64,000 nt of DNA from Amycolatopsis suaedae (GTDB taxonomy: Bacteria; Actinomycetota; Actinomycetes; Mycobacteriales; Pseudonocardiaceae): positions 62,001 through 126,000 of the forward strand of contig NZ_SFCC01000015.1 in assembly GCF_004214935.1 (NCBI RefSeq), read 5' to 3'. Shown one piece after another: positions 1 through 9,700 of this stretch (positions within the stretch are counted from its first letter, which is position 1; each line of letters opens with the position of its first letter). Below the pieces are notes generated by a model that saw only the letters and a program-made list of their open reading frames with translations, had not been told where the DNA came from and did not search any database. The translations under genes and the position numbers were made by a program.

Positions 1-1104
1 GAGATGAACACCCGCCTGCAGGTCGAGCACCCGGTGACCGAGCTGGTCACCGGTCTCGACCTGGTGGAGTGGCAGGTCCGGGTCGCCGCGGGCGAGCCAC
101 TCACGATCACGCAGGACGACGTCACGCTGACCGGGCACGCCGTCGAGGCCCGGGTCTACGCCGAGGACCCCGCTCGCGGGTTCATCCCGACCGGCGGCAC
201 CGTGCTCGCCGTGCACGAGCCGTCGGGTGAGGGCGTGCGGGTCGACTCCTGGATGACCGAGGGCACCGTGGTCGGGTCCAGCTACGACCCGATGCTGGCG
301 AAGGTCATCGCATGGGGGCCGGACCGGGCCGCCGCACTGCACCGGCTCGACCTCGCGCTCGCCGGGACCGCGCTTCCCGGCGTCGGCACGAACGTGACGT
401 TCCTGCGTGCGTTGCTGGCCGACGACGAGGTCCGCGCCGGCCGGATGGACACCGAGCTGGTCGAACGCCGCCTCGCCGACCTGGTCTCCGCGGACGTGCC
501 GGAGGAGTTCTTCGTCGCGGCCGCGCTGGACCGGCTCATCGGACTGTGGCCGACCGGGTCCACAGTGGACCCGTGGGACGTTCCGACCGGCTGGCGGCTG
601 GGCGGGCAGAGTGGCGTGACGTTCCGGCTGCGGTGCGGGGACACCGAGGCGCTGGTGCGGATCGAGGGCACGCCGGAGGCGGCGACGGTCAGCATCGACG
701 GCGGCGAACCCGTCGCCGTGTCGGCCCGCAGGCGCGACGGTCTGCTGGAGCTGCGGCATGCCGGTCAGCTGCACCGGTACCACCGGATCGGCGACTGGCT
801 GGCCCGCGACGGCCACTGCCTGCAGGTCGTGGAACGGCCGCAGGTCCAGCTCGCCCACGGCGACGCCGCCGAGGCGGGACCGGTGACCAGCCCCATGCCC
901 GGCACCGTGCTGGTGGTGAAGGCAGCCGCGGGGGAGCGGGTGAGCGCGGGAGCCCCGCTGCTGGTCGTCGAGGCGATGAAGATGGAACACACGATCACCG
1001 CGCCCATCGACGGCGTGGTGAGCGAACTGCGTGTCCAGGCCGGCCAACAGGTCGCGCTGGACGAGACCCTTGCCGTGGTGACCCCGCAGGAGGACGGGCA
1101 ATGA
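1..1104 (+). CDS. Acyl-CoA carboxylase alpha subunit, C-terminal part (5' end outside window)
   Basis: Biotin-dependent acyl-CoA carboxylase alpha chain, which carboxylates carrier biotin for a partner carboxyltransferase. The frame is open from base 1, so the N-terminal ATP-grasp region lies upstream. The first residues read MNTRLQVEHPVTE, the conserved end of the biotin carboxylase active site. About 200 residues of linker follow, then a C-terminal biotinyl domain with EAMKMEH; the biotinylated Lys is the codon at 979-981. The stop overlaps the start of the next acyl-CoA dehydrogenase gene (ATGA). In actinobacteria this order (accA1/accD1/fadE19 type) usually serves leucine or isovalerate breakdown, so a 3-methylcrotonyl-CoA carboxylase role is likely; propionyl- or acetyl-CoA carboxylase cannot be excluded. 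Confidence 0.9.
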   Translation, partial: EMNTRLQVEHPVTELVTGLDLVEWQVRVAAGEPLTITQDDVTLTGHAVEARVYAEDPARGFIPTGGTVLAVHEPSGEGVRVDSWMTEGTVVGSSYDPMLAKVIAWGPDRAAALHRLDLALAGTALPGVGTNVTFLRALLADDEVRAGRMDTELVERRLADLVSADVPEEFFVAAALDRLIGLWPTGSTVDPWDVPTGWRLGGQSGVTFRLRCGDTEALVRIEGTPEAATVSIDGGEPVAVSARRRDGLLELRHAGQLHRYHRIGDWLARDGHCLQVVERPQVQLAHGDAAEAGPVTSPMPGTVLVVKAAAGERVSAGAPLLVVEAMKMEHTITAPIDGVVSELRVQAGQQVALDETLAVVTPQEDGQ

Positions 1105-2255
1105 TCGATTTCCGGTTGGACGAGGAGTACGAGGCACTGCGCAAGACCGTCCAGGACTTCGCGCAGTCCGAGGTGGCGCCCGTCATCGGCGGGTTCTACG
1201 AGCGGGAGGAGTTCCCGTACGACATCATCGCGCGGATGGCCTCCATGGGCCTGTTCGGACTGCCGATCTCCGAGGAGTACGGCGGTATGGGCGGTGACTA
1301 CTTCGCGCTGTGCCTGGCGCTGGAGGAACTGGCCAGGGTCGACTCGTCGGTCGCCATCACGCTGGAGGCGGGCGTTTCCCTGGGCTCCATGCCGATCTAC
1401 CGGTTCGGCTCGGCCGAGCAGAAGCAGCGGTGGCTGCCGGAGCTGGCCGCGGGCACCGCACTGGGCGCGTTCGGGCTGACCGAACCCGGCGGCGGGTCCG
1501 ACGCCGGTGCCACCCGCACCACGGCGAAACTCGTCGACGGTGAGTGGGTGATCAACGGCAGCAAGTCGTTCATCACCAACTCCGGCACCGACATCACCAA
1601 GCTCGTCACCGTCACCGCGGTCACCGGGCAGAAGCCGGACGGTGGCAAGGAGATCTCCGCGATCATCGTGCCGTCCGGCACGCCCGGGTTCACCGTGGCG
1701 CCGAAGTACTCCAAGGTCGGCTGGAACGCCTCCGACACGCACGAGCTGGCGTTCGACGACTGCCGCGTCCCCGAGGAGAACCTGGTCGGCGAGCGCGGCC
1801 GCGGGTACGCGCAGTTCCTGTCCATTCTGGACGAAGGCAGGGTCGCCATCGCGGCACTGGGCGTCGGGCTGGCCCAGGGCTGCGTGGACGAGTGCCTGCG
1901 GTATGTCGGCGAGCGTGAGGCGTTCGGCAACAAGATCGGTGCCTACCAGGCGATCCAGTTCAAGATCGCGGACATGGAGACCAGGGCGCACACCGCCCGG
2001 CTGGCCTACTACGCGGCCGCCGCGAAGATGCTGCGGGGCGAGCCGTTCAAGCGGGAGGCCGCGATCGCCAAGCTCGTGTCGTCCAACGCCGCCATGGACA
2101 ACGCCCGCGAGGCGACGCAGATCTTCGGCGGCTACGGGTTCATGAACGAGTTCCCGGTCGGCCGGTTCTACCGTGACGCCAAGATCCTGGAGATCGGCGA
2201 GGGCACCAGCGAGGTCCAGCGCATGCTCATCGCGCGGGAGCTGGGGCTGCGCTAG
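1101..2255 (+). CDS. Acyl-CoA dehydrogenase (FadE19-like, branched-chain)
   Basis: FAD enzyme of 384 residues that makes the alpha-beta double bond in an acyl-CoA. The three domains are recognisable: the helical N-terminus, the middle beta domain with FGLTEPGGGSDAG, and the C-terminal helical domain with IFGGYGFMNEFPVGRFYRD. The Glu in EIGEGTSEVQ (about residue 367) is the expected catalytic base of the short-chain and branched-chain group. The ATG overlaps the stop of the carboxylase subunit, so the two are translationally coupled. This context favours isovaleryl- or methyl-branched acyl-CoA as substrate, by analogy with mycobacterial fadE19. Its last 29 bases overlap the end of the convergent SARP gene. 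Confidence 0.9.
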   Translation: MIDFRLDEEYEALRKTVQDFAQSEVAPVIGGFYEREEFPYDIIARMASMGLFGLPISEEYGGMGGDYFALCLALEELARVDSSVAITLEAGVSLGSMPIYRFGSAEQKQRWLPELAAGTALGAFGLTEPGGGSDAGATRTTAKLVDGEWVINGSKSFITNSGTDITKLVTVTAVTGQKPDGGKEISAIIVPSGTPGFTVAPKYSKVGWNASDTHELAFDDCRVPEENLVGERGRGYAQFLSILDEGRVAIAALGVGLAQGCVDECLRYVGEREAFGNKIGAYQAIQFKIADMETRAHTARLAYYAAAAKMLRGEPFKREAAIAKLVSSNAAMDNAREATQIFGGYGFMNEFPVGRFYRDAKILEIGEGTSEVQRMLIARELGLR

Positions 2256-4485
2256 CCCGGCGGAGCTCGATGACGTCCAGCGCGTGCAGCGTCGCCGCCA
2301 CGTCGACGTCCTGGCGCGCTTCGCGGAACAGCCGCAGCGCTTCGGTGTGGCAGGCCGCGGCCGCCTCGTAGTCGTACAGCCAGGTGCACAGCACGCCGAG
2401 GTCGTTGCAGGTCCGGGCCTGGCTGGTCAGCGGGTCGCCCGGCCACGGGAGCGGCTTGGCCAGCATGCGGCCGACGACGTGCTCGCGGCGGAACCGCTCG
2501 GGCAGCTCCGGCCAGGGAGTCCGGGGTTCGGGTCCCACGTTGGCCCACGGCGGTGGCCCGATGCTGGAGTTGACGATGCTCAGCCGTTCCCGCTCCCGCC
2601 AGGCCAGTGCGTCGGCCGCCGAGGCGAACTCGCTCGGGACGATCCCGCCGAGCGGGCCGAGCGGCAGTCGCGGCGCCGTGGGGAACAGCGTGTGCCGCAC
2701 ATTCGCCGCGGTGTGCAGGTAGTACCGCAGCGTGCGGCGTTCGGCGGTGACCTGGTCGGCGTCGGGTTCCTCGGCGAGGGCCCGCTCGGTGGCGTAGAGC
2801 CGGAGCAGGTCGTGGAAGCGGTACCGGTCGGCCCCGGGCTGCTGCAGCATGTGGACGTCCACGAGCGACGCGAGCAGGCTCCTGGCCCTGTCCGGCGGCA
2901 GGTCGGCCATCGCCGCGGCGGCGAGCGAGTCGAAGTCGGCCGACAGGTGCAGGCCGAGCAGGCGGAACAGACGGCGCTCGGCGGCGTCGAGTTGTTGGTA
3001 GGAAAGCCCGAACGTCGCCGTGACGTCCACTGTGGACAGCCGTAGTTCGCCGAGCCGCCGCTGCTCGTCCCGCAGCAGGGTGTTCAGTTGCGCCACCTGC
3101 CAGGACGGCCGGTGCCGCAGCCTGCCGGCGGCGATCCGGATGGCCAGTGGCAGGTTGCCGCACAGCCGGGCGGCCAGCTCGGCCTCGCCGGGTTCGGCGA
3201 CGGCCCGTTCGTCGCCGGTGACGTGGACGAACAGGTCCCGTGCGTCGGCGTCCGCGAGGGGACCCAGCGTCATCCGGTGAGCGCCGTCGAGGTCGGCCAG
3301 CCGGTGCCTGCTGGTGACCAGGACCAGCGCGTCGCCGGCCGGCAGCAGCGGCCTGACCTGCGCCGGGGTGGCGGCGTTGTCCAGCACGAGCACGCAGCGG
3401 CGGGTGGCGGTGCGGGCCCGCCAGAGTTCGGCCATGGCCTGCTCGGAGCCGGGCAACGCCGACCCGGGCACACCGGTCGAGCGCAACGCGGTCTCCAGCA
3501 GCTGAGCCGGTTCGGTCGCCCGCTCGCCCGCGGTGTGTGCCCGCAGGTCCAGGGCCAGCTGGATGTCGGGGTAGCGGTCGGCGACCCGGTGCGCGGCGCG
3601 CACGGCCAGCGCGGTCTTGCCCGCGCCCGGCATGCCGTCGACGGCCCACACCGCCGAGCCTGCGTTCTCGATGCGGGCGATCTCGGCGTCGCGGCCGGCC
3701 AGGAACGGCGTGTCCCTCGGCAGTCCCCGGTACGGCAGGGAGCCCGCCGGTGCGAGCCCGCTGTCGTTGCGCAGGATGCGGAGCTGGAGCTGGCGCAGCG
3801 CGGTGCCCGGTTCAAGGCCCTGCCGCTGGACGAGCGTGAGCCGGGCGGTCTGGAAGACCTCCAGCGCCGCGGCCGACTGGCCGCACCGGTGCAGCGCGAG
3901 CATGAGCTGCGCGATCAGGCGTTCCCGCAGCGGGCACTCGTCGACCGCGGCGCGCAGCTCGGGTACCAGCTCGGCGTGTCTGCCGAGGTCGAGGTCGGCG
4001 GCGAAGCGTTCCTCGCGCACCGTGGACCAGAGGTCGTCCAGCACCGCGGCCTGTGCCTGGGCGAACCGGCCGGGAACGTCGGCGAGCGCCCGGCCGCGCC
4101 GCAGGTCCAGTGCGGAATTGAAGTACTCGCGGCCGCGTGCCGGGTCACCGGACGCGACGGCGGCGCGTCCCTGCTCGACGAGCAGGTGGAAGCGGTCGAC
4201 GTCGAGCTGCCCGGGGTCGACGTCGAACCGGTAACCGCCGGGCTCGGTGGTGATGCGTGCCTCGGGCAGCTGGGCGCGTAGCCGGGAGACGTAGGCGTGC
4301 AGCGTGGCCAATGCCGACCGGGGCGGATCGTGGTCCCACACCGAGTCCAGCAGCGTGTCGAACGAGACCGTCCGGCCCGCCCGCAGCAGCAGCGCGACCA
4401 GCACGGCCTTCGCTCGCGGGCCGCCGATGGCCACCGGTTCGCCGCGGTGACGTACCTCGACCGGCCCCAGTAACTGAAACCTCAT
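2227..4485 (-). CDS. SARP/AfsR-type transcriptional activator with NB-ARC ATPase domain
   Basis: Protein of 752 residues starting MRFQLLGPVEV. Residues 1-90 form the OmpR-like winged helix (VSRLRAQLPEARITTEPGGY). Residues 95-240 form the bacterial transcriptional activation domain (LDVDRFHLLVEQG to QGLEPGTALRQLQ). An NB-ARC-like ATPase follows, with Walker A GMPGAGKT near residue 285 and Walker B VLVLDNA. SARPs bind direct repeats near -35 boxes and activate secondary-metabolite or other pathway genes. The protein stops after only a trace of the usual C-terminal TPR array, so it is shorter than AfsR (about 990 residues). No biosynthetic cluster lies beside it. The only near neighbour is a divergent GNAT gene 48 bases away, and its target is unknown. 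Confidence 0.85.
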   Translation of the reverse strand: MRFQLLGPVEVRHRGEPVAIGGPRAKAVLVALLLRAGRTVSFDTLLDSVWDHDPPRSALATLHAYVSRLRAQLPEARITTEPGGYRFDVDPGQLDVDRFHLLVEQGRAAVASGDPARGREYFNSALDLRRGRALADVPGRFAQAQAAVLDDLWSTVREERFAADLDLGRHAELVPELRAAVDECPLRERLIAQLMLALHRCGQSAAALEVFQTARLTLVQRQGLEPGTALRQLQLRILRNDSGLAPAGSLPYRGLPRDTPFLAGRDAEIARIENAGSAVWAVDGMPGAGKTALAVRAAHRVADRYPDIQLALDLRAHTAGERATEPAQLLETALRSTGVPGSALPGSEQAMAELWRARTATRRCVLVLDNAATPAQVRPLLPAGDALVLVTSRHRLADLDGAHRMTLGPLADADARDLFVHVTGDERAVAEPGEAELAARLCGNLPLAIRIAAGRLRHRPSWQVAQLNTLLRDEQRRLGELRLSTVDVTATFGLSYQQLDAAERRLFRLLGLHLSADFDSLAAAAMADLPPDRARSLLASLVDVHMLQQPGADRYRFHDLLRLYATERALAEEPDADQVTAERRTLRYYLHTAANVRHTLFPTAPRLPLGPLGGIVPSEFASAADALAWRERERLSIVNSSIGPPPWANVGPEPRTPWPELPERFRREHVVGRMLAKPLPWPGDPLTSQARTCNDLGVLCTWLYDYEAAAACHTEALRLFREARQDVDVAATLHALDVIELRRASAAPAPAR

Positions 4486-4499
4486 GTGACTCCCCGGCA

Positions 4500-4514
4500 C
4501 TGGAGGTGCTCCAG
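4500..4514. promoter_or_regulatory. Inverted repeat in SARP/GNAT divergent promoter
   Basis: CTGGAG-GTG-CTCCAG is a perfect 6-3-6 inverted repeat in the 48-base gap between the SARP start (4485) and the GNAT start (4534). The position suits an operator controlling both genes. No binding protein can be named from sequence alone. Confidence 0.35.
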
Positions 4515-4533
4515 ATACTACGATCACGCCTCC

Positions 4534-5058
4534 GTGACCGATGTGCTGATCCGTCCGGGCCGGGCGGGGGACGAGAAGGTTCTGCTGGACCTGTTCGACG
4601 GCGCCGTGCGGTGGCTGGTCGCGCAGGGGCGCGAGGGCCAGTGGGGCAGTGAGCCGTTCACCGGCAATCCACGCAGGGAGGAGCGGATGCGTGGCTTCGT
4701 GGCCGGTGGCGGTCTGGTGATCGCCGAGGTCGGCGGGGTCCCGGCGGGCGCGCTGGCGCTGACCGCCACGCCGCCCGCGCACATTCCCGCCGTCGACGAG
4801 CCCGAGGTGTACATCGACCTGCTGATCACCTCGCGTGAACTGGCCGGTCACGGCGTCGGCGCGCGGCTGATCGATTACGCCGTGGAGCGGACCCGTGAGC
4901 GTGGCGTAGACCTGCTGCGGGTGGACTGCTACGCGGGCGGGGACGGCAAGCTGGTGCGTTACTACGAGGGCCAGGGCTTCCGCCCGACGGAGCGGTTCGA
5001 CGTCAACGGCTGGATCGGCCAGGTCTTCGAGCGCCGGGTGCTGTCCGCCGTGCCGTGA
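4534..5058 (+). CDS. GNAT-family N-acetyltransferase
   Basis: Protein of 174 residues from a GTG start (VTDVLIRPGRAGDE). The fold markers of the GNAT family are present: the N-terminal strand IRPGRAGD, the central strand YIDLLITSRELAGHGVGARLI carrying the acetyl-CoA pyrophosphate loop (GHGVGARL), and the C-terminal DCYAGGDGKLVRYYEGQGF. The family transfers acetyl groups to small amines, antibiotics or proteins; the acceptor is not predictable here. An upstream ATG at 4486 is in frame, but the residues it would add read like intergenic sequence and overlap the inverted repeat, so the GTG is preferred. No Shine-Dalgarno is visible. Confidence 0.8.
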   Translation: MTDVLIRPGRAGDEKVLLDLFDGAVRWLVAQGREGQWGSEPFTGNPRREERMRGFVAGGGLVIAEVGGVPAGALALTATPPAHIPAVDEPEVYIDLLITSRELAGHGVGARLIDYAVERTRERGVDLLRVDCYAGGDGKLVRYYEGQGFRPTERFDVNGWIGQVFERRVLSAVP

Positions 5059-5133
5059 AGGGGGCCCTCACCGCATCAGACGCCGAGGCCCCGGCAAAGT
5101 CGTGGTGGGGCGGGGCAAGGTGGGGACGGTCTC

Positions 5134-5300
5134 GAGCGCAGAACTCGCGGGCCGGAACGCAGAACTCGCGTGCGTGAGCGCAGAACTCACCATGTGGACC
5201 GGGTTCTCACGTGGTGCCGGTCGCCTGCGAGCAGCCCGTTCGCGCGAGTCGTACGTTCTCACGCGCGAGTCGTAGGTTCTCACGCGCGAGTTGTACGTTC
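5134..5300. repeat. Dispersed iteron element, copy R1
   Basis: Copy R1 of a four-member intergenic family (others near 19.5, 40.0 and 54.0 kb). Three left 16-mers of type GARCGCAGAACTCGCG start at 5134, 5155 and 5176 (period 21). A central hairpin CACCATGTG/CACGTGGTG lies at 5188-5216. Three right 16-mers of type CGCGAGTYGTACGTTC start at 5243, 5264 and 5285 (period 21). The right units, reverse-complemented, match the left ones at 13-14 of 16 positions, so the whole is one large inverted repeat. The gene-free stretch 5059-5608 also holds a hairpin-like GC-rich start (5059-5095) and looser copies of the same unit up to about 5480. No ORF here is credible. Confidence 0.85.
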
Positions 5301-5608
5301 CCGCCCGTGCGTGAAGGTGGAGTTCGCGTGCGGGAGGGTGGGACTCGCGTGCAGGAGGGTGGGACTCGCGGGGCCGCGGGGTGAGAGGCGTGTCTCACGC
5401 TATGAACTCCACGCTCGTGCACGCGAGTTCTACGTTCCGGTACGCGAGTCCCACCTCCGCGCACGATCCCCGGCCACGGACTCTTGCCGGGACCCTGGCA
5501 TGAGACGCCGTGACGGCCCCCTCACGGCATCCCCGGGGCGCGAGCCGGGCCGGGTTTTGTGAGCGGGGGACTAAGCTGGCGGTCGGAACTTGGCACGAGG
5601 GGGTAGAA

Positions 5609-6670
5609 ATGGCAGCTCCGATCGCGGCCCGGCTGGCGGCAGCCGCGTCGAACGTCGCCGGTAAGGCGCTGCGGGGCGGCGTGGCCGACCTGCGGCCGGT
5701 GCCCCGCGTGCTGATCGACCAGGGCCCCAACCGCACCGTCTACCGGATGGCGCCCGGCGCGGTGCCGCCGTCCGGCCCGCCGGTGCTGCTCGTGCCGCCG
5801 CTGGCCGCGCCGGCACTGTGCTTCGACCTGCGCCGCGGCTGCAGCCTGGCCGAGCACCTGGTCGACGCCGGACGCCGGACCTACCTGGTCGACTACGGCA
5901 CGGTGGCCTTCTCCGACCGCAGGCTCGGCGTGGAGCACTGGATCGACGAGGTGCTGCCCAGGGCCATCCGCAAGGTCAGCGAGGACGCCGGCGGGCAGGG
6001 GGTGCACCTGGTCGCGTGGTGCCTCGGCGGGATCTTCTCCCTGCTGACCACCGCCGACCAGCCGGATCTGCCGATCGAGTCGATCGCCACCATCGCGGCC
6101 CCGGTCGACTTCACCGCGATTCCGCTGGTCGCGCCGTTCCGGCCGCTGATCGACCTCACCAACGGCCACCTGCTCACCCCGATCTACCGGGCGCTCGGCG
6201 GCGCGCCGTCCTACATCGTGAGCCGGGTGTTCCGCGCGACCGGGCTCAGCAAGGAGATCACCAAACCGCTGGCCATCCTGCGGAACCTGGACGACCGCGA
6301 CTACCTGGCCCAGATCGAGGCCGTCGACCACTTCATGGACAACATGGCCGCCTACCCGGGACGCACGTTCGGCCAGCTCTACCACCGGTTCTTCCGGGCG
6401 AACGACCTCGCCGAGGGCACCGTCGACCTGGGCGGCCGGGTGATCTCGCTGTCCGGGGTGAAGACGCCGACCCTGGTGGTGGCCGGTGAGACCGACACCA
6501 TCGCCCCGCAGCTGGCCGTGCGCAGGCTCGTCGACCTGCTGGACAACGCACCGTCGGTGCGGTTCGAGACGGCCCCCGGCGGTCACCTCGGCGTGCTGAC
6601 CGGGCGCAGGGCCCGCGGCACCACCTGGCGCTACATCGACGAGTTCCTCACCGAGCAGATCGGCACCTGA
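5609..6670 (+). CDS. PhaC-like alpha/beta hydrolase (class III PHA synthase family)
   Basis: Protein of 353 residues with the PHA-synthase alpha/beta-hydrolase fold. The nucleophile is Cys138 in AWCLGG, where ordinary lipases have Ser. The acid is Asp296 (AGETDTIAP) and the base His326 (GGHLGV). Its length matches class III PhaC (about 355), which normally needs a PhaE partner; none is encoded in this window. The substrate may be hydroxyacyl-CoA, giving polyester, or the protein may be a divergent relative. The ATG at 5609 has GAGGGGG five bases upstream; a longer open frame upstream runs into repeat R1 and is ignored. The gene stands alone between R1 and the protease gene. Confidence 0.8.
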   Translation: MAAPIAARLAAAASNVAGKALRGGVADLRPVPRVLIDQGPNRTVYRMAPGAVPPSGPPVLLVPPLAAPALCFDLRRGCSLAEHLVDAGRRTYLVDYGTVAFSDRRLGVEHWIDEVLPRAIRKVSEDAGGQGVHLVAWCLGGIFSLLTTADQPDLPIESIATIAAPVDFTAIPLVAPFRPLIDLTNGHLLTPIYRALGGAPSYIVSRVFRATGLSKEITKPLAILRNLDDRDYLAQIEAVDHFMDNMAAYPGRTFGQLYHRFFRANDLAEGTVDLGGRVISLSGVKTPTLVVAGETDTIAPQLAVRRLVDLLDNAPSVRFETAPGGHLGVLTGRRARGTTWRYIDEFLTEQIGT

Positions 6671-6748
6671 CCCCGGTGTTGCGTCCAGGGCCCCAAGAGC
6701 CAAGTGCTGGTAGTGGGGTCCTGGGGGCGACACAGGAGGTGTGGTTTC

Positions 6749-9700
6749 GTGCGACGAACATCAGCCGGCGTGCTGGCGCTGGCGGTGACGGCCGGGCTGC
6801 TCGCGGCGCCGGCGGTCACCGCCGCTCCACCCGAGCCGGCGCCGGACGGTCCGAAGGGGACCGTCACGCTGGTCACCGGTGACAAGGTCGAACTGCGGGG
6901 AAATGCGGCTCCTTCGGTGACCCGTGGGCCGGGACGGGAGACCATTCCGCTGCGCGCGACCAAGGAAGGCGGGCGGTGGACGGTGTTGCCGCTGGACGCC
7001 GCGAAGCTGGTCGCGCAGGACCGGCTGGACCGGCGGCTGTTCGAGGTCAGCACCCTGCTGGAGTGGGGCTACGGTGACGACAAGCGGGATTCGACACCGT
7101 TGATCCTCCAGCGGGAACCGGCCGTCGCCCGGTCGGCGCCCGTGGTGGCGGGCGCCACGGCCACACGGCAGCTGCCCAGCATCGACGCCGTCGTGCTGGA
7201 CGCCGCCAAGGCCGAGGCACCGGCGTTCTGGTCCGGCGTCGCGCCTGCCGGGGCGGGCACACTGTCCTCGGGCATCACCAAGCTGTGGCTCAACGGCAAA
7301 CGGGCCATGACCCTGGACCGCAGCGTCGCACAGGTCGGTGCTCCAGCTGCCTGGGCGGGCGGCTGGACCGGCAAACAGGTCGAGGTGGCCGTTCTGGACA
7401 GCGGCATCGACGACCAGCATCCGGACCTGGCGGGCAAGGTCGCCGCCAGGAAGAACTTCACCGGCTCGCCGGAACGCGACGAGCACGGTCACGGTACACA
7501 CGTGGCGTCGACGATCGGTGGTACCGGCGCGGCCTCGGGAGGTAAGTACAAAGGGGTGGCTCCCGACGTCCGCCTGCTCGACGGCAAGGTGTGTGCCTTC
7601 ATGGCCTGCCAGGAGGACTGGATCCTCGCCGGCATGGAGTGGGCCGCGGTCGAGCGCAAGGCGCCGATCGTCAACATGAGCCTCGGGGGAAGGGACAGGC
7701 CAGGAGCCGACCCGTTGGAGTCGGCCGTGGACCGGTTGTCCGCCGAGCACGGCACACTCTTCGTGATCGCCGCGGGTAACGACGGGCTGATCCCGGGCGC
7801 GGTGGGTTCTCCAGGCAGCGCGCAGTCGGCCCTCACGGTGGCGGCGGTCGACCGCGAGGACAACACCGCCGACTTCTCCAGCCGCGGTCCGCGAACCGGC
7901 GACCGGGGTTTGAAGCCGGACATCTCCGCCCCAGGAGTCGACATCGTCGCGGCGTGGGCACACGGAACGCAGCCCGGTGTTCCGGTGGGGGATCGCTACG
8001 TAACGCTGTCCGGGACCTCGATGGCGACTCCGCACGTCGCCGGTGTGGCCGCGTTGTTACGACAGCGCCACCCGGACTGGAACGGCAGCCGGCTGAAGGG
8101 CGCGCTGATGTCCTCGGCTGCGCCGAAGGCAGGAGCCTACGAGCAGGGCGCCGGTCGCGTGGATGCCGCCAGGGCCGTGGAACAGCAGGTCACCACGGAC
8201 GTCGCCGCTGTCGATTTCGGCCTGGCTCGCTGGCCGGATCACCGGATCGACAACCCGGTCCGCAAGGTGACCTACCGCAACGACGGCAGCGCGGCGGCCA
8301 CACTCGACCTGGCAGTCGGCGGGGCCCCCGCGGCGTTCGCGGTCAGTCCCGCCCGCGTGACGGTGCCTGCGGGGGGCACGGCCGAGGTGACGGTGACGGC
8401 CAAGCCCGAGGCTGTGGATTCAGGTGCACACGGTGGACGGCTGGTCGCCACCGCGAACGGTGTCGCGGTGAGTACGCCGGTCGGTTTCGAGAAGGAGAGC
8501 GAGAAGTACGACCTCGAACTGATCCATATCGGACGGGACGGTGGTACGCCGGCCGACCACCTGACCTATGTGGACAAGCTGGAGGACTGCGGTTCCCTGC
8601 CCTACTGCGGGGACATGACCACCGGTTCCGACGGCCGCACGGTCCTGCGGGTCAGTCCCGGTGACTACGCCGTCACCGAGCACAGCGCCGCCAAGCCCGG
8701 GGCGCAGTACGACGCGCTGATGCGGTCGTTGGTCCAGGTGCGCGGCAAGACGACCGTCGTGCTGGACGCGCGGTCGGCCAGGCCGGTCGAGGTGTACGCG
8801 CCCAATCCACGAGTTCGTCTGATGTCGTCGCAGGTGGTACTGGTGCGTGACGTCCGGCGTAATGGCAACCTCGTCGCCACAATGCTCGCCGGTGACATCA
8901 GGTCGGTGCCGTGGACCGCGGACCTGGACGGCCCGCGCCCGCCGGAGAACGAGGTGTACAGCCGGGTCTACGCGCGCCTGGCGCAGCCGGGGCAGGCCGG
9001 TGACTTCACCGACACCCCGTACGAATACAACGCGGTGTCCACGTTGAAGGGCCGGGCCTTCACCGGGCTGCAGTACCGCCCGCGGCAGAGTGATTTCGGG
9101 ACCGTGCGGACGCGGGTGGCCAGCCCGGGACCGGCCGTGACGTCGGCAAGGCTCGTGCACAGTGCTCAGCACAAGGACGATCCGCTGGCGCTGGTTCTGT
9201 TCCCGGACAGCAGCGCTCCGGACGCGAAAGCCGGCAGGGTGCCCTTCGAACGTGACGTGCACTTCCAGGCACGTGATCTTCGCTGGAAGACCGAGCTCGG
9301 ATTGTTCGACACCGCCGGTAAGCCGCTCGAAAGCATGCTGGACTTCGACCAGGTGTTCACGCCCGGTCAGGTCCGGCGCCAGGACTGGGGCGCGGGTGTG
9401 CGCGGCCCGCAGTTCGCTCCGTCGTTCGAGACGCCGAACGGTACCCTCGGCGGCGCGGGGCGCCATGGTGACAAGCTCACTTTCGATGCCCGGATGTTCG
9501 GGGACAACGTCCGCAACCACAGCACCTTCCCCGAATCCACAGGTGGTGGCCGACTCTTCCGCAACGGTGAGCTCGTCACCGAGCACGGCCTGGTTTTGTG
9601 GCTGGAGACGGAGCTGCCCCCTGAGGAAGCTCACTACCGGTACGAGAAAAAGATGGTCGTTCCATGGGCTGCCGTGTCGCGGGAGGTCGACGTGGTCTGG

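Noticed and set aside
765..1991. Long open frame on the minus strand across the acyl-CoA dehydrogenase gene
   Set aside because: It is antisense to a clear gene family match, has arginine/proline-rich shadow composition and no recognisable domain. Many similar frames across the window are high-GC shadows.
5170..5562. Open frames running through repeat R1
   Set aside because: The translations are low-complexity reflections of the 21-base repeats, and they start and stop without ribosome-binding sites.
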